Notes under the pieces: generated by a model | The model's database searches: none | What the model was told of the DNA's origin: nothing | What the model saw: the letters and a program-made list of their open reading frames with translations, nothing else | Translations under genes and position numbers: made by a program | Source: Algoriphagus sp. Y33 | GTDB taxonomy: Bacteria; Bacteroidota; Bacteroidia; Cytophagales; Cyclobacteriaceae | Assembly (NCBI RefSeq): GCF_014838715.1 | Contig: NZ_CP061947.1 | Location: 1,798,001 to 1,862,000, forward strand | Direction of reading: 5' to 3' | DNA length: 64,000 nucleotides | In this document: positions 17,008 through 26,491 of the stretch, piece after piece | Position numbering within the stretch: the stretch's first letter is position 1 | How the letters are laid out: each line of letters begins with the position of its first letter

Positions 17008-19431
17008 ATGAAAACAAGTTTTACCTTATTGATTTTTAAGTTCAGTTTACTGGTTTCTGTTTATAGTTATGCCCAAACCGGAAAGGTATCAGGGATGCTG
17101 ACTTTTGAGGATGGTGAACCGGTAGCTTATGCCTCTGTATTCATCCAATCACTCAAAAAGCATGCGCTATCTGATGAAAGAGGCAGATATGAACTTGCTG
17201 ATATTCCTTTTGGTCCACATCAGGTGGAAGTGAGCAGCATTGAGATTCAGAAGCATGGTTTTAATATTAGCTTAGACAGACCTAGCTTAGAAATTAAGAC
17301 TGTTTTAAAACGTGCCGATCTCAATGAGTTGGCTGAAGTACTGGTAGTAGGAGAATCTCATAAAAATGAGATAGAAACCACCGGTTTTGCCGTTAACGTC
17401 ATAGAAACCTTAAAAGCATCTGTACAATCTTTGCAAACCAATGATCTGCTCAATAGGTCAGTAGGGGTAAGAGTTCGTCAGAATGGAGGTTTGGGGTCTG
17501 CTGTCTCTTATAATCTCAACGGGATGTCGGGAAATTCTGTCCGTATTTTCATCGATGGGGTTCCCATCTCTACTTACGGCCCTTCTTTTAGTCTGAACAG
17601 TATTCCACCAGCCCTGATAGAACGTATAGAAGTCTATAAAGGCGTAATTCCCGCACATTTGGCAGACGATGCGCTTGGAGGGGCTATCAATGTTATCCTG
17701 AAAAAAGGAGCGATAAACAACCTGACAGCTTCTATTTCATACGGTTCTTTTAATACGCAGCAGGCAAATTTGAGTGGTTCCTACCGAAACTCCAACACCG
17801 GGTTTACTGCAAAAGCTTCTGCTTTCTACAATTACTCCGACAACGACTATGAAGTATGGGGCAAGTTTGTAAGAAATATTCTTGCCAATGGAAGATATGA
17901 ATATGTAAGAGCAAGGCGCTTCAATGATGCTTACCGATCTGTGGGAGCAAATATCCAAGTCGGATTTACCGATGTGAAATGGACGGATCAGTTTTATCTA
18001 GGGTATAACGTGTCTGATGATTACAACGAGATCCAGCACGGTACCTACATGACCATTCCTTACAAAGGCCGATTTACCGAGTCACAGGCAAATGTACTTA
18101 GCCTGAATTATATCAAAAGTGATTTTCTCACCAAAGGATTGGAATTGACTTTTAATGGGATGATCAGCGACCGTAAGCAAGTAGTGAACGATACTGTGAG
18201 ATGGAATTACAATTGGTTTGGGGAGCAAAGCATCGGACTGAATGGTGGCCCTATACTAAGACCCTCAGGTGCGCAGCAGGGAGCTCCTACGATTAATCAT
18301 ATCAATAGAAATGTAGCCACATTCAGAGGCGGTTTTAATTATGCTTTTTCCGAAAAACACCGCGTGGTCTTTAGTCACATGTATTATACAATCGACAGGA
18401 CGCAGCGTGATGAAAGGAGACCTGCAGCGGAGCGAGAATTTATTGGCACAAGAGATTTATACAAAAACGTTTCTGCGTTGGCCTATGAAGCTTCTCTTTT
18501 CGACTCAAAGTTCAAAACCAATCTATTTGGTAAATACTACCAACAGAAAATTGACCGAATGGATCCACGGCTGGTCACAGAAAATGGCGAAAGAGTAAAG
18601 ATTGAAGACAGGGTCTCAAGTAACCGAAACACTACTGGATATGGTCTGGCAACTTCTTATTCCCTAAAAGGCAATGTAACAGTTTTACTCTCTGGGGAGA
18701 AAGCCGTAAGAATGGCTTCGGAAAATGAAATTTTCGGCAGCCCGGGAGAAAATATCATTGAAAACTTGGGAATCAGGCCTGAAATCAGCAACAATCTTAA
18801 TATAGGATTGAGAAGCGGCCCTTATAGTCTTAACGCTGACCATAAAATTTCTCTTTATGCCTCAGGATTTTTGAGAGATACAAAAGATAAAATTGTAAGG
18901 AGAATCAATCCCAGATTGAACGATGCTGTACAGACAGATCCATTTGAAAATTTGGGAAAAACTAAATCCATCGGATTTGAAGGGGAGGTTAACTATTCCT
19001 TTAAAAATAATTTAAGTATTCTCGTCAATTTCTCCAAGTTCAATTCGGTGTTCAATATGAGATACGACAATAATGGAAATGAATACACTTACTATAATCA
19101 GCAATTGCCAAATGAACCTTTTTTCACTATCAATTCCACAGTACAGTATGGACTTAAGGATATGCTGCAAGAACGAGCTAGCCTAAACCTATATTACAGT
19201 TTTGGCTTTGTTGATAGGTTCTACACAACTTGGTTGGAAATTGAAGACTTCAGAACTCCTCGCCAATTTATTCAGGATATCGGAATGAATTACGTTTTTC
19301 CAAGTGAAAAATTGGTACTAAGTGCTGACGTGCGAAATATTTTCGACAAGCAGGCGTATGACAATTTTGCCGTACAAAAACCCGGAAGAGGGTTTTACCT
19401 GAAAATCAATTACACCATTAATAAATTTTAA
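17008..19431 (+). CDS. TonB-dependent outer membrane receptor
   Basis: Outer-membrane receptor, 807 residues. Signal peptide (about 1-22, ending YSYAQ), a CarboxypepD_reg-like domain (about 25-100, GKVSGMLTFEDGEPVAYASV), then a plug domain with SVGVRVRQNGGLGS, IFIDGVPI and DALGGAINVILKK, and a 22-strand barrel ending in the aromatic-rich YLKINYTINKF. It is shorter than SusC proteins and lacks a SusD partner. Together with the following DUF4374-like lipoprotein it looks like an iron/siderophore-type uptake pair; the substrate is inferred. Confidence 0.9.
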   Translation: MKTSFTLLIFKFSLLVSVYSYAQTGKVSGMLTFEDGEPVAYASVFIQSLKKHALSDERGRYELADIPFGPHQVEVSSIEIQKHGFNISLDRPSLEIKTVLKRADLNELAEVLVVGESHKNEIETTGFAVNVIETLKASVQSLQTNDLLNRSVGVRVRQNGGLGSAVSYNLNGMSGNSVRIFIDGVPISTYGPSFSLNSIPPALIERIEVYKGVIPAHLADDALGGAINVILKKGAINNLTASISYGSFNTQQANLSGSYRNSNTGFTAKASAFYNYSDNDYEVWGKFVRNILANGRYEYVRARRFNDAYRSVGANIQVGFTDVKWTDQFYLGYNVSDDYNEIQHGTYMTIPYKGRFTESQANVLSLNYIKSDFLTKGLELTFNGMISDRKQVVNDTVRWNYNWFGEQSIGLNGGPILRPSGAQQGAPTINHINRNVATFRGGFNYAFSEKHRVVFSHMYYTIDRTQRDERRPAAEREFIGTRDLYKNVSALAYEASLFDSKFKTNLFGKYYQQKIDRMDPRLVTENGERVKIEDRVSSNRNTTGYGLATSYSLKGNVTVLLSGEKAVRMASENEIFGSPGENIIENLGIRPEISNNLNIGLRSGPYSLNADHKISLYASGFLRDTKDKIVRRINPRLNDAVQTDPFENLGKTKSIGFEGEVNYSFKNNLSILVNFSKFNSVFNMRYDNNGNEYTYYNQQLPNEPFFTINSTVQYGLKDMLQERASLNLYYSFGFVDRFYTTWLEIEDFRTPRQFIQDIGMNYVFPSEKLVLSADVRNIFDKQAYDNFAVQKPGRGFYLKINYTINKF

Positions 19432-19467
19432 ATCAACCTATATATTTATATTAACCATAAGTAAATT

Positions 19468-20802
19468 ATGAAAAAGCAATTATTAAACTTTTTGACACTT
19501 GGGGCTTTGCTGGGCATCGTTGCCCTTAGCAGCTGCAGTGACGATAACGAAGGAAATCCTACAAATCCGCCGGCAGAGCAAGAAGATCGATGGATCACTG
19601 TGGCAGGAGCACTTATGGGTGAAAACCCCGGTGATGGCAATGGTGGTACTAAGGTATACTCTGTATCCATAGAGGAAGCTAAAAATCCAGAGACGCAGAT
19701 TAGTGCTTACTCTGATGGATTTGGTGTAAAATCCAATAGAACAGCCCGTCTACAGTCTTCAGAAGATGGTTCTACACTTTTCAATATTGCCTATACTGGT
19801 GACAATGGAGGAGAGTTCTCCAGATATGCAGTGAATGGAAGAGGAGGATTCACACAGTCTGACGTGTCTGTTAATATCTCACAATATGCAGGTACATCTC
19901 CCCGCTGGTTGAAGCTATTTGATGGAGATAAAACGGGTGTTGCTTTGAATATAGCCAATATTCAGGCTAATAATGCTCCGGATACAGGTAATGAAAGTGA
20001 TCCATTTGCATACTATAGAGGAACTGCTACTATTTTGGCATTGGATCTTCAAGAATCCCTGATTAGAAACTACGTCCAGTACCCAATCCCACTTTCTGAA
20101 GAGGAGGAAGCTGCAGGTCATACCATTTTCAGATTGGATGGGTCTGTGTTAAATGCTGCAGGTAATAAGTTAATCATTGGAACTTGGATGCGTAAGTACA
20201 ATGTGGAAACAGGTCAGACAGAAGGAGCTTACGAAAGATTGGGAACCAAGTCAGTGGTTGTTGACTATCCTTCGTTGGAGAATCCTACTGTGATTAATTC
20301 CTCAGTAGGCCACGGGGATAATAGCGGTTACAGAAGTCACTTCAGTTACTTGGGTGATGATGACAACATCTATCAGGCCACGGAGAGAGATCCAAACGGT
20401 TCTCATATCTTGAGAATCAACCAGAACAATGAATATGACAATTCATATGTTTTTAGTTTGAATGATGCGCTTGGGCTTACAGGTGTGACTATTGAAGCTT
20501 GGAAATATGCTCAGGGAGGAAAAGCTTTTGCATTGATTTCGCATGATGGAGCCGAAAATGGATTTGTAGTTTGGATGGATCTGAATTCAAGAACGGCTTC
20601 TATTGTAGATTTGCCATATGATCCTGACTTGGAATTTAACCAATACCAAGGCTTTGTGGCTGATGGAGCAGACGTTTATATTACTGTTACTCCGGTAGGT
20701 AAAAATGGAAATATCTATATTCTGGACAGCAATACAGGTGAGGCAACAAAAGGAGCAACGCTTTTAAATGAACCGGGAAATCACTACATCGGTATTTTCT
20801 AA
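19468..20802 (+). CDS. DUF4374-like surface lipoprotein
   Basis: 444 residues. Lipoprotein signal peptide with lipobox ALSSC (Cys near residue 23), an acidic low-complexity spacer (SDDNEGNPTNPPAEQED), then repeated beta-rich blades consistent with a propeller. The N-terminal pattern VAGALMG...TKVYSVSIEEA and overall size fit DUF4374 lipoproteins, which occur next to TonB siderophore receptors in Bacteroidota. It follows the receptor by 36 bp and ends before a strong terminator, so the two form one operon. Assignment to DUF4374 is from memory of the family and moderately sure. Confidence 0.65.
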   Translation: MKKQLLNFLTLGALLGIVALSSCSDDNEGNPTNPPAEQEDRWITVAGALMGENPGDGNGGTKVYSVSIEEAKNPETQISAYSDGFGVKSNRTARLQSSEDGSTLFNIAYTGDNGGEFSRYAVNGRGGFTQSDVSVNISQYAGTSPRWLKLFDGDKTGVALNIANIQANNAPDTGNESDPFAYYRGTATILALDLQESLIRNYVQYPIPLSEEEEAAGHTIFRLDGSVLNAAGNKLIIGTWMRKYNVETGQTEGAYERLGTKSVVVDYPSLENPTVINSSVGHGDNSGYRSHFSYLGDDDNIYQATERDPNGSHILRINQNNEYDNSYVFSLNDALGLTGVTIEAWKYAQGGKAFALISHDGAENGFVVWMDLNSRTASIVDLPYDPDLEFNQYQGFVADGADVYITVTPVGKNGNIYILDSNTGEATKGATLLNEPGNHYIGIF

Positions 20803-20855
20803 ATTCATCCCTACTTTTTAAGAGGAAAAGGGTATAGGTAGCCAAAAAAATTATA

Positions 20856-20903
20856 ATCCCGGAGAAGAAGCATTGTTACTGCTTTTTCTCCGGGATTTTT
20901 TTA
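20856..20903 (+). terminator. Strong rho-independent terminator of the TonB/DUF4374 operon
   Basis: ATCCCGGAGAA (20856-20866) pairs perfectly with TTCTCCGGGAT (20886-20896), extended by AAGCA/TGCTT, and is followed by a run of T. It lies 54 bp after the stop. Confidence 0.92.
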
Positions 20904-20942
20904 AACAGTGGAGGCATGGAGGTTTTCACAAAGGGTTTTTGG

Positions 20943-20966
20943 CATGTGAGTGGAGACACTCACATG
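20943..20966. repeat. Perfect hairpin with GAGA tetraloop
   Basis: CATGTGAGTG (20943-20952), loop GAGA, CACTCACATG (20957-20966). The ten-bp arms are perfect and the loop is a GNRA tetraloop if transcribed in the plus direction. No T-run follows, so it is not a simple terminator; it is REP-like. Confidence 0.6.
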
Positions 20967-21038
20967 GGCGAGGAGGTGATATATGTCATTAGCCGCAAAG
21001 TGTGAAGAAAGCAAATGGAAATAGTTGAAAGTTTGCCG

Positions 21039-21060
21039 CCGTGAATGGTGCCATTCACGG
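21039..21060. repeat. Perfect 10-bp hairpin, second of the pair
   Basis: CCGTGAATGG (21039-21048) and CCATTCACGG (21051-21060) separated by TG. It is followed by TATTTTG, so on the plus strand it could act as a weak terminator. Confidence 0.55.
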
Positions 21061-21165
21061 TATTTTGCCGGTCATAATGACACTGTTTGTCAATCTGGGC
21101 TTATCCTCCGGCACATTAGGGAAAGATTAATCTCCTAAGTACGTAGCTGAGACGGATTTTGCTTC

Positions 21166-22080
21166 TTACCAAACTCCTCTGGTTTTCATCTGTAGAGTAT
21201 ATACTGCATCAGAGGCCGTGATAAACAGTGTCTTTCTGTCCAGTGATCCAAAGACCACATTTGCAGTCCATTTGGCAGGAACAGGGATATGGGCAATTTG
21301 CTCTCCTTTCCGGTCAAACACTGTTACTCCATCCCCCGTAAGATACACATTTCCACGCTCATCTATCGTCATTCCATCGGATCCCATTTCACAGAAAAGC
21401 GTTTTGTTAATTAGGTAGCCATCATCCCGTATTTCGTATTTGTAGGTTTTCTGCGCACCTATATCAGATACAAAAAGCAACTTGCTGTCTGGCGAACCCA
21501 CTATTCCGTTCGGTTTTACAAGATCGTCAGCAACTTTAAAGAGCTCTGTCTTGTCTGCTGACAAGAAGTAGACATCCTGTCCTTGTTGCTCAGACTCTTC
21601 ACTTCGTCCTTCCCAATAAGGTCTGGGATAAAGGGGATCTGTAAAGTAGATACCTCCTCTTGGACGTACCCAAAGGTCATTTGGACCATTCAGTTTTTTG
21701 CCTTTGAAAGCCGTAATCCATACGTCAGAATTACCATCGGTATCAAAAGCCCAAAGTTCATTTTCATTATCCGCACAAGCTACCAAAGTACCGTCAAGTA
21801 GAAAGTACATGCCGTTGGATCTTCCTGCGTCTTCTGTGAAAATGCTTACTTCATTGGACAATGCATTCCACTTATGGATTCGGTTGTTAGGCTGATCGGT
21901 AAAAAAAACATCGCCAAAACGATTGACGGCAGGGCCCTCAGTAAACGCAAAGCCATCCTGGACTTTGACCAGTTCTGCATTTTTGGCAACGATACCTTTT
22001 TTGTCTTCAATTTCTTGGGAAAAAGACTGGGCTCCGAGAAGAAGCGCAGCCATAAAAAGGGTTGATTTAATAGGGTTCAT
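21166..22080 (-). CDS. Secreted SMP-30/gluconolactonase-like protein
   Basis: 304 residues with a signal peptide (MNPIKSTLFMAALLLGAQSFSQ). A six-bladed propeller of the SMP-30/LRE type follows: FTEGPAVNRFGDVFFTDQPNNRIHKW, RSNGMYFLLDGTL, LNGPNDLWVRPRGGIYFTDP and VKPNGIVGSPDSK. These contain the Glu, Asn and Asp positions that bind metal and form the active site. Members hydrolyse sugar lactones; periplasmic location suggests action on aldonolactones from glycoside oxidation, an inference. It lies 9 bp after the TolB-like gene in a two-gene leftward operon. Confidence 0.9.
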   Translation of the reverse strand: MNPIKSTLFMAALLLGAQSFSQEIEDKKGIVAKNAELVKVQDGFAFTEGPAVNRFGDVFFTDQPNNRIHKWNALSNEVSIFTEDAGRSNGMYFLLDGTLVACADNENELWAFDTDGNSDVWITAFKGKKLNGPNDLWVRPRGGIYFTDPLYPRPYWEGRSEESEQQGQDVYFLSADKTELFKVADDLVKPNGIVGSPDSKLLFVSDIGAQKTYKYEIRDDGYLINKTLFCEMGSDGMTIDERGNVYLTGDGVTVFDRKGEQIAHIPVPAKWTANVVFGSLDRKTLFITASDAVYTLQMKTRGVW

Positions 22081-22089
22081 AGTTTTTTG

Positions 22090-22965
22090 TTATTTTCTGT
22101 CAATTGCGACCACTAGTACATCCAGGTCTTCACTATAGGCCATCCGGGTGATGTTTTCATGCGTTTCGGAAGTGATTTTACCCAGAGATCTCCATTCAGT
22201 ATTCTTATATTTTCTTATTAAAATCTCGTTTCCGGATGCCATCATAAGATGTTTTTTGTCCAGCCAAATGAAATCCTGCGCATCTAAAACGCCCTCACGA
22301 TATACTTCTCTAGTTCCTTTTTCAATATCATAGCTCTTAATAATGCCGGGCTGCCCGGCAGAAGAGGGGGAAAGGTACGTGATTTCTGATGTTTTTGGCC
22401 GTTTGTTTATAGATCGGGCTATCCCTGAATCAATTTCTATCAGGTCATTTCTTCCCCTTGCATAGATTAGTTTATTCGGTTCGCCCAAAACAAACATCGC
22501 AGCTTTGTTGTCATACCAGTCGTAATAACCGACCGGTTCTAGGTCATCATAGAGTAGCTCAGCCGGCTCAAAACTGGTAGGGTAGAGCCAAATCCGCTGT
22601 TTTTTGTCTTCCTCCATTACCACCGCAGCTATATACATCCCGCAGTCCGTGATACTCGGAGAAAACTCACTTCGGTCTGGAGTCTTTGAAAGATTGGTGA
22701 ATTTATCAGATCTGAAATTGTAAACTATGATATCATGATTGCCATTTTCATCAGCAGCAGAGAACACCAATTGATGGTCATTGATAAAACTTGGCTGATT
22801 ATCATATTCAGGTCTGTCAGTCAGCTTGCGGGCAGTTTCTGTCAGCAGTTTCAAATTCCCCCCTTTTCCGTCCGTATTGATCACCCAAAGGTCTGTCTGA
22901 CCATAAAGTGGGAAAATGCCGGCGAAACATAGAATGTAGCAACAAATGGGGAAGAAGTATTTCAT
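22090..22965 (-). CDS. Secreted TolB-like WD40/PD40 beta-propeller protein
   Basis: 291 residues with a signal peptide (MKYFFPICCYILCFAGIFPLYG). Repeated PD40-type blades are seen (RPEYDNQPSFINDHQLVFSA, DRSEFSPSITDCGMYIAA). This is the layout of TolB-like propellers that bind peptides or polysaccharides; no catalytic motif is visible. It precedes the SMP-30 gene by 9 bp, so the two are likely co-expressed. The specific role is not known. Confidence 0.75.
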   Translation of the reverse strand: MKYFFPICCYILCFAGIFPLYGQTDLWVINTDGKGGNLKLLTETARKLTDRPEYDNQPSFINDHQLVFSAADENGNHDIIVYNFRSDKFTNLSKTPDRSEFSPSITDCGMYIAAVVMEEDKKQRIWLYPTSFEPAELLYDDLEPVGYYDWYDNKAAMFVLGEPNKLIYARGRNDLIEIDSGIARSINKRPKTSEITYLSPSSAGQPGIIKSYDIEKGTREVYREGVLDAQDFIWLDKKHLMMASGNEILIRKYKNTEWRSLGKITSETHENITRMAYSEDLDVLVVAIDRK

Positions 22966-23249
22966 TTTTTACTCAAAATTGAATCGGCAAAATACGAAAT
23001 AGGTTTGTCAGGAGAAATCCTAGCGGTAATAATATCCGGTCTAATAAATCAGTTAGGTGTATATTTCCTTTTCCCGGCAGAATAGAATTGGGAAGCCGAT
23101 ATCATTGAACGTAGATGCAGTGATAATTTCATGTTCATTATCGGACATAGTGCTGTTCATTTACTTTGCATAAAAAATGCATAACATTCGAAATTCGCCG
23201 TTTTAAGCTATGTTTGGGGAATGGCACCTTTTTCGTAATTAAACAGAAC

Positions 23250-23555
23250 ATGAAGGTAATCACCCATTGGATATCAAACTTGCCGCTGGAGCTGATCTTT
23301 TGGATCGGAAGCTTGGTAGCAATCTTTTTCCTTGACCCTCATGGTGACAGTCACTTAAGTCTCTGTCCACTGAGCCAAATAGGAATTGATTGGTGTCCCG
23401 GTTGTGGACTGGGAAGGTCAATGAGTCTACTCGCGAGAGGGGAATTTCAGGCATCCTGGGATATGCATCCGCTGGCTGTGCTTGCGTATACGGTGATTAT
23501 TTCTAGAATCTGGCAACTTATTAGAAACTTAAAAACAACACACAATTATGGCTAA
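23250..23555 (+). CDS. DUF2752 membrane protein
   Basis: 101 residues from the ATG at 23250; an ORF extension to 23166 is possible but crosses the likely promoter (TTACTTTGC at 23160-23168). Two hydrophobic segments flank the family motif CPLSQIGIDWCPGCGLGRS, whose CPGCG cysteines are the DUF2752 hallmark. Function is unknown; such proteins commonly sit beside TM2-domain proteins, as here, where the genes overlap by 8 bp. Confidence 0.82.
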   Translation: MKVITHWISNLPLELIFWIGSLVAIFFLDPHGDSHLSLCPLSQIGIDWCPGCGLGRSMSLLARGEFQASWDMHPLAVLAYTVIISRIWQLIRNLKTTHNYG

Positions 23556-23928
23556 TGTATTAAGACATCTTCCCGAGTTGGAAGGAATGGAACTGGGCTA
23601 CATCCAGGGTTTGATGAAAAATATGGATGAGGACCAAGCTTCTCTTTTCGCACAGGTTTACCGGGCTAGAAGAAAGGATTCCCAGATGATTTTGATCCTT
23701 ACTTTGCTCGGTTTCTTTGGATTTGCAGGACTTCACCGCTTTATTCTGGGACAGATAGGACTGGGTATTCTGTATATTTTGACTATTGGACTTTGCTTTA
23801 TCGGTACCATAGTTGACTTGGTCAATTACAAGAGTTTGGCTTATGAATACAATATCAAAGTAGCTCACGAAACCATGAATATGCTAAATGCAAGCTATCC
23901 GGGTGATGTGACAAGTACGACTACCTGA
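23548..23928 (+). CDS. TM2-domain membrane protein
   Basis: 126 residues. A soluble N-terminal segment (1-45) is followed by the TM2 domain: helix one with LLGFFGFAGLHRFILGQIGLGILY and helix two LTIGLCFIGTIVDLVN, joined by the short DRF/HRF-type motif. Translationally coupled to the DUF2752 gene. TM2 proteins have no settled function in bacteria. A terminator follows at once. Confidence 0.88.
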   Translation: MANVLRHLPELEGMELGYIQGLMKNMDEDQASLFAQVYRARRKDSQMILILTLLGFFGFAGLHRFILGQIGLGILYILTIGLCFIGTIVDLVNYKSLAYEYNIKVAHETMNMLNASYPGDVTSTTT

Positions 23929-23952
23929 GTTTAAACTTTAGGAATGAAAGAG

Positions 23953-23974
23953 CCGGAAGAAATTCCGGTTTTTT
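23953..23974 (+). terminator. Terminator after the TM2 gene
   Basis: CCGGAA (23953-23958), GAAA tetraloop, TTCCGG (23963-23968), then six T. It lies 24 bp after the stop. Confidence 0.9.
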
Positions 23975-24236
23975 GTTTTTCCACCTGTTATATCGGTTAA
24001 CCCGGACTTTGCATTAGATTGCGTGAGAAAGGGTTTAATTCAATAAAATAATAACACGGTAACTGATTTTGAAGTAATTAAGCCACGTATAGTAATACTT
24101 GTGCACAGTGGCGTAGAATTGCTAATGCATATTTCGGGTTTAATGACGCTCAGTTTTTTTGGATCACTTTTAATTTAAAGAACTGGATTTTTCCTGCGAA
24201 AATCCCATTGGGGAAGTGGATAGTTTATATGTTCAA
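23975..24236. other. Convergent gap between TM2 and TPR genes
   Basis: Beyond the terminator of the TM2 gene I see no gene, repeat or clear terminator for the leftward TPR operon in this AT-rich stretch. Confidence 0.4.
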
Positions 24237-26474
24237 TTAGAATGCGTGAGCCACGGCCGCTTGAAGTTCTGTTTTGATCCGTTTATAGTCCAGTTTTTCT
24301 TCGTCTGTCACCTTATAATCCCAGGTTTGCAGAATGTCCAACATCAAGTAATATTCAGTCTTTTTGCCTTCAGATGCTGCTGCGATATCCTTCAGCATAA
24401 TCATTAAATTCTCCTCCAATGACTCTAGTCTTCCTAGATTCATCCCAATATATCTTTTGGCTTTTTCGAATTGTCCGAGTTTGAAGTGGGCTATTCCCAA
24501 GGTATTTGACCAAATCTTGACAAGATCCTTTCCTGAAAACAATTTTGGGTAGGTATAAAGTAGGCGATCATATTCCCGAATGACTTGTTCATTTTGCTCT
24601 GTCATAAAAATGGCATAGGCATAAATCGCATCATAATGGTCTTCAAACAGTGCAGGGCTGACTGACTTTAGCTTTTTATAGATCCGGATGCAATCATCAA
24701 AAGAAGATTCAAGATAAGCTTTGTGAAGCACTTCTTTATAGTAAGACTCAGCAAACACCCCTCCATCAGCAGCCAATTCATAGCTTTTTGAAGCCTCCAT
24801 ATTATTTTTCAACAAGGAATACACCATGCCATTGTGAAAGTGCTTATATGCATCGGTAGGATCTGCTATCAGTGAGTTTTCACTCGCAGGTTCCATTGTG
24901 ACGTCAAACCCTTTCCCAAAATCATGCGCAAACAGCATTTCTAGATAACTCAAATAGGGACGTGACAAGGATTCTTTCTTGTGTAGCGAAACCAATAATT
25001 CAACAGCCTTGGAAGCTTCCTTGTTTTGATAGTAATTCTCAGCGAGCATTAGGGAGAATTTTCTATGATTCTCCGATCCATCTTGGAAATAAGGGAGTAT
25101 TGACTGGAGAGTTCTGATGACTTCATCAAGAGATTTCGTATCCAAATAAATCAAAAGTAGGGAATGTAATGCTTGCAGGCGGTCTTCTGTTGTGACAAGC
25201 TGTCTGACACAGCTATTCAAAGTCATTGCTGCCTTTTCTTTTTCCCCAAGCTGTTCATACGCTAAGCCTAATATGTAATTGCCTTGGGCACTGGGCTGGC
25301 TGGACTTTCTGATATTTTCCAAAACCCCAACTGTTTTTTGGAAATCATGTGTTCTAAAAAAATGTAAGGCTTTAGCTTCTTCAAGCTGAAGAGGGTTTCC
25401 TCCATTTAGTTTACTTTTTGAAAAGCAGTGGAAAACGGCTTCATGGTTTTGTGCTTCACTCTGGATTTCAGCTTTCAACAACCATAGCCGAGGTTCTTTG
25501 GGGAAAGTTTTCAGCAAGTCATCAAGGATGGCATTGGCCTCGCCCATACTTTTTGTTTTTACCAATGCTGAAGCCCTCAATATCCCCGCGCTCAGAGTAA
25601 AAGCTTGATGCACTACAGCTTGAAGATCCAAAGGCGCAACTTTATCCATTGACTTTACATGGGTCTGCCCAAATTCCCATTCAAATGAGCTTAGCACCTT
25701 CAATGCTCTTTTTGGATTCCCTGAATGAATATACATTTTGGCAAGAATCAATGCACTTTCTTGGTTGATGGATTTTTGCTTCGTCTGAATCTCCCATATC
25801 TTCACTGCCTGTTCCGTCCGATTTTGCTGCAGATTACAAATCGCCCAAAAATCCGATACTTCATAGTCGGATAACCAAGCATGGCTTTCCATCTCTGTGA
25901 TCAATTTCGATAGCTTATCCGGTTGGTGAGTTTGTTTGTACAACGGAAGCAATTCAAAAAACACTGCTTCACTCTCTTCCTCTGAGAACAAACTCTCAAG
26001 CTCCTGAATGCGGTTATACCTGCATTTTTGTAATTTTAAAATCGTCAACGTATCATCAGGGATGCTGAGAAGTGCTTTTTGATAATAGCTTATGGCGTTG
26101 GTATAATCTTGATTTTGCAAATAAAAATCCCCAAGGCATTTAGTCAATCCAACATGATCAGGGGCGTATTGCAAACCCTGATCGATCAGCTCAAGGGACA
26201 CTTCACAAGCTTCGCTTATCAAAAATAGGAAATCATCGCCCTCTAAGGCATCACGTGTCAATAATCTATCAAACTGAATCCTGGAGCTATCCAAAAGTTC
26301 TTGACCTTTGCATCGCTTTCCTATCCACTTCAGCCATGCGCGGGACAAAAGAATCTCATGGCTTGCCTCTTGCTCTTGGACATGGTTTTCCGCATCTTCC
26401 AAAGCATGCCTCATTGCTCCAAAATTTGATTTTTCAAAAGCTTTATAAGCCAAAGCGATATAGTTATTGAACAT
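24237..26474 (-). CDS. Large tetratricopeptide-repeat protein
   Basis: About 745 residues, cytoplasmic, almost wholly helical. TPR-like pairs are evident throughout: FYLQNQDYTNAISYYQKAL, AKMYIHSGNPKRALKVL, LGLAYEQLGEKEKAAMTL and IAHFKLGQFEKAKRYI. The ATG at 26474 starts 18 bp after the upstream stop; a TTG at 26495 would give a 4-bp TTGA overlap and seven more residues. It is the last gene of the four-gene zinc-ribbon operon. TPR proteins of this size usually scaffold complexes, so it probably binds the other operon products, an inference. Confidence 0.85.
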   Translation of the reverse strand: MFNNYIALAYKAFEKSNFGAMRHALEDAENHVQEQEASHEILLSRAWLKWIGKRCKGQELLDSSRIQFDRLLTRDALEGDDFLFLISEACEVSLELIDQGLQYAPDHVGLTKCLGDFYLQNQDYTNAISYYQKALLSIPDDTLTILKLQKCRYNRIQELESLFSEEESEAVFFELLPLYKQTHQPDKLSKLITEMESHAWLSDYEVSDFWAICNLQQNRTEQAVKIWEIQTKQKSINQESALILAKMYIHSGNPKRALKVLSSFEWEFGQTHVKSMDKVAPLDLQAVVHQAFTLSAGILRASALVKTKSMGEANAILDDLLKTFPKEPRLWLLKAEIQSEAQNHEAVFHCFSKSKLNGGNPLQLEEAKALHFFRTHDFQKTVGVLENIRKSSQPSAQGNYILGLAYEQLGEKEKAAMTLNSCVRQLVTTEDRLQALHSLLLIYLDTKSLDEVIRTLQSILPYFQDGSENHRKFSLMLAENYYQNKEASKAVELLVSLHKKESLSRPYLSYLEMLFAHDFGKGFDVTMEPASENSLIADPTDAYKHFHNGMVYSLLKNNMEASKSYELAADGGVFAESYYKEVLHKAYLESSFDDCIRIYKKLKSVSPALFEDHYDAIYAYAIFMTEQNEQVIREYDRLLYTYPKLFSGKDLVKIWSNTLGIAHFKLGQFEKAKRYIGMNLGRLESLEENLMIMLKDIAAASEGKKTEYYLMLDILQTWDYKVTDEEKLDYKRIKTELQAAVAHAF

Positions 26475-26491
26475 GGTTTTGCTATTGATTT

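Larger units (their letters stand above)
20803..21165. other. Convergent intergenic region rich in hairpins
   Basis: Between two convergent genes this 363-bp gap holds one strong terminator (20856-20903) and two perfect hairpins (20943-20966 and 21039-21060). No open frame is supported. Confidence 0.6.

Noticed and set aside
24001..24050. Possible LacI half-site GATTGCG in the TM2-TPR gap
   Set aside because: Only one half matches; no palindrome and no nearby start codon.
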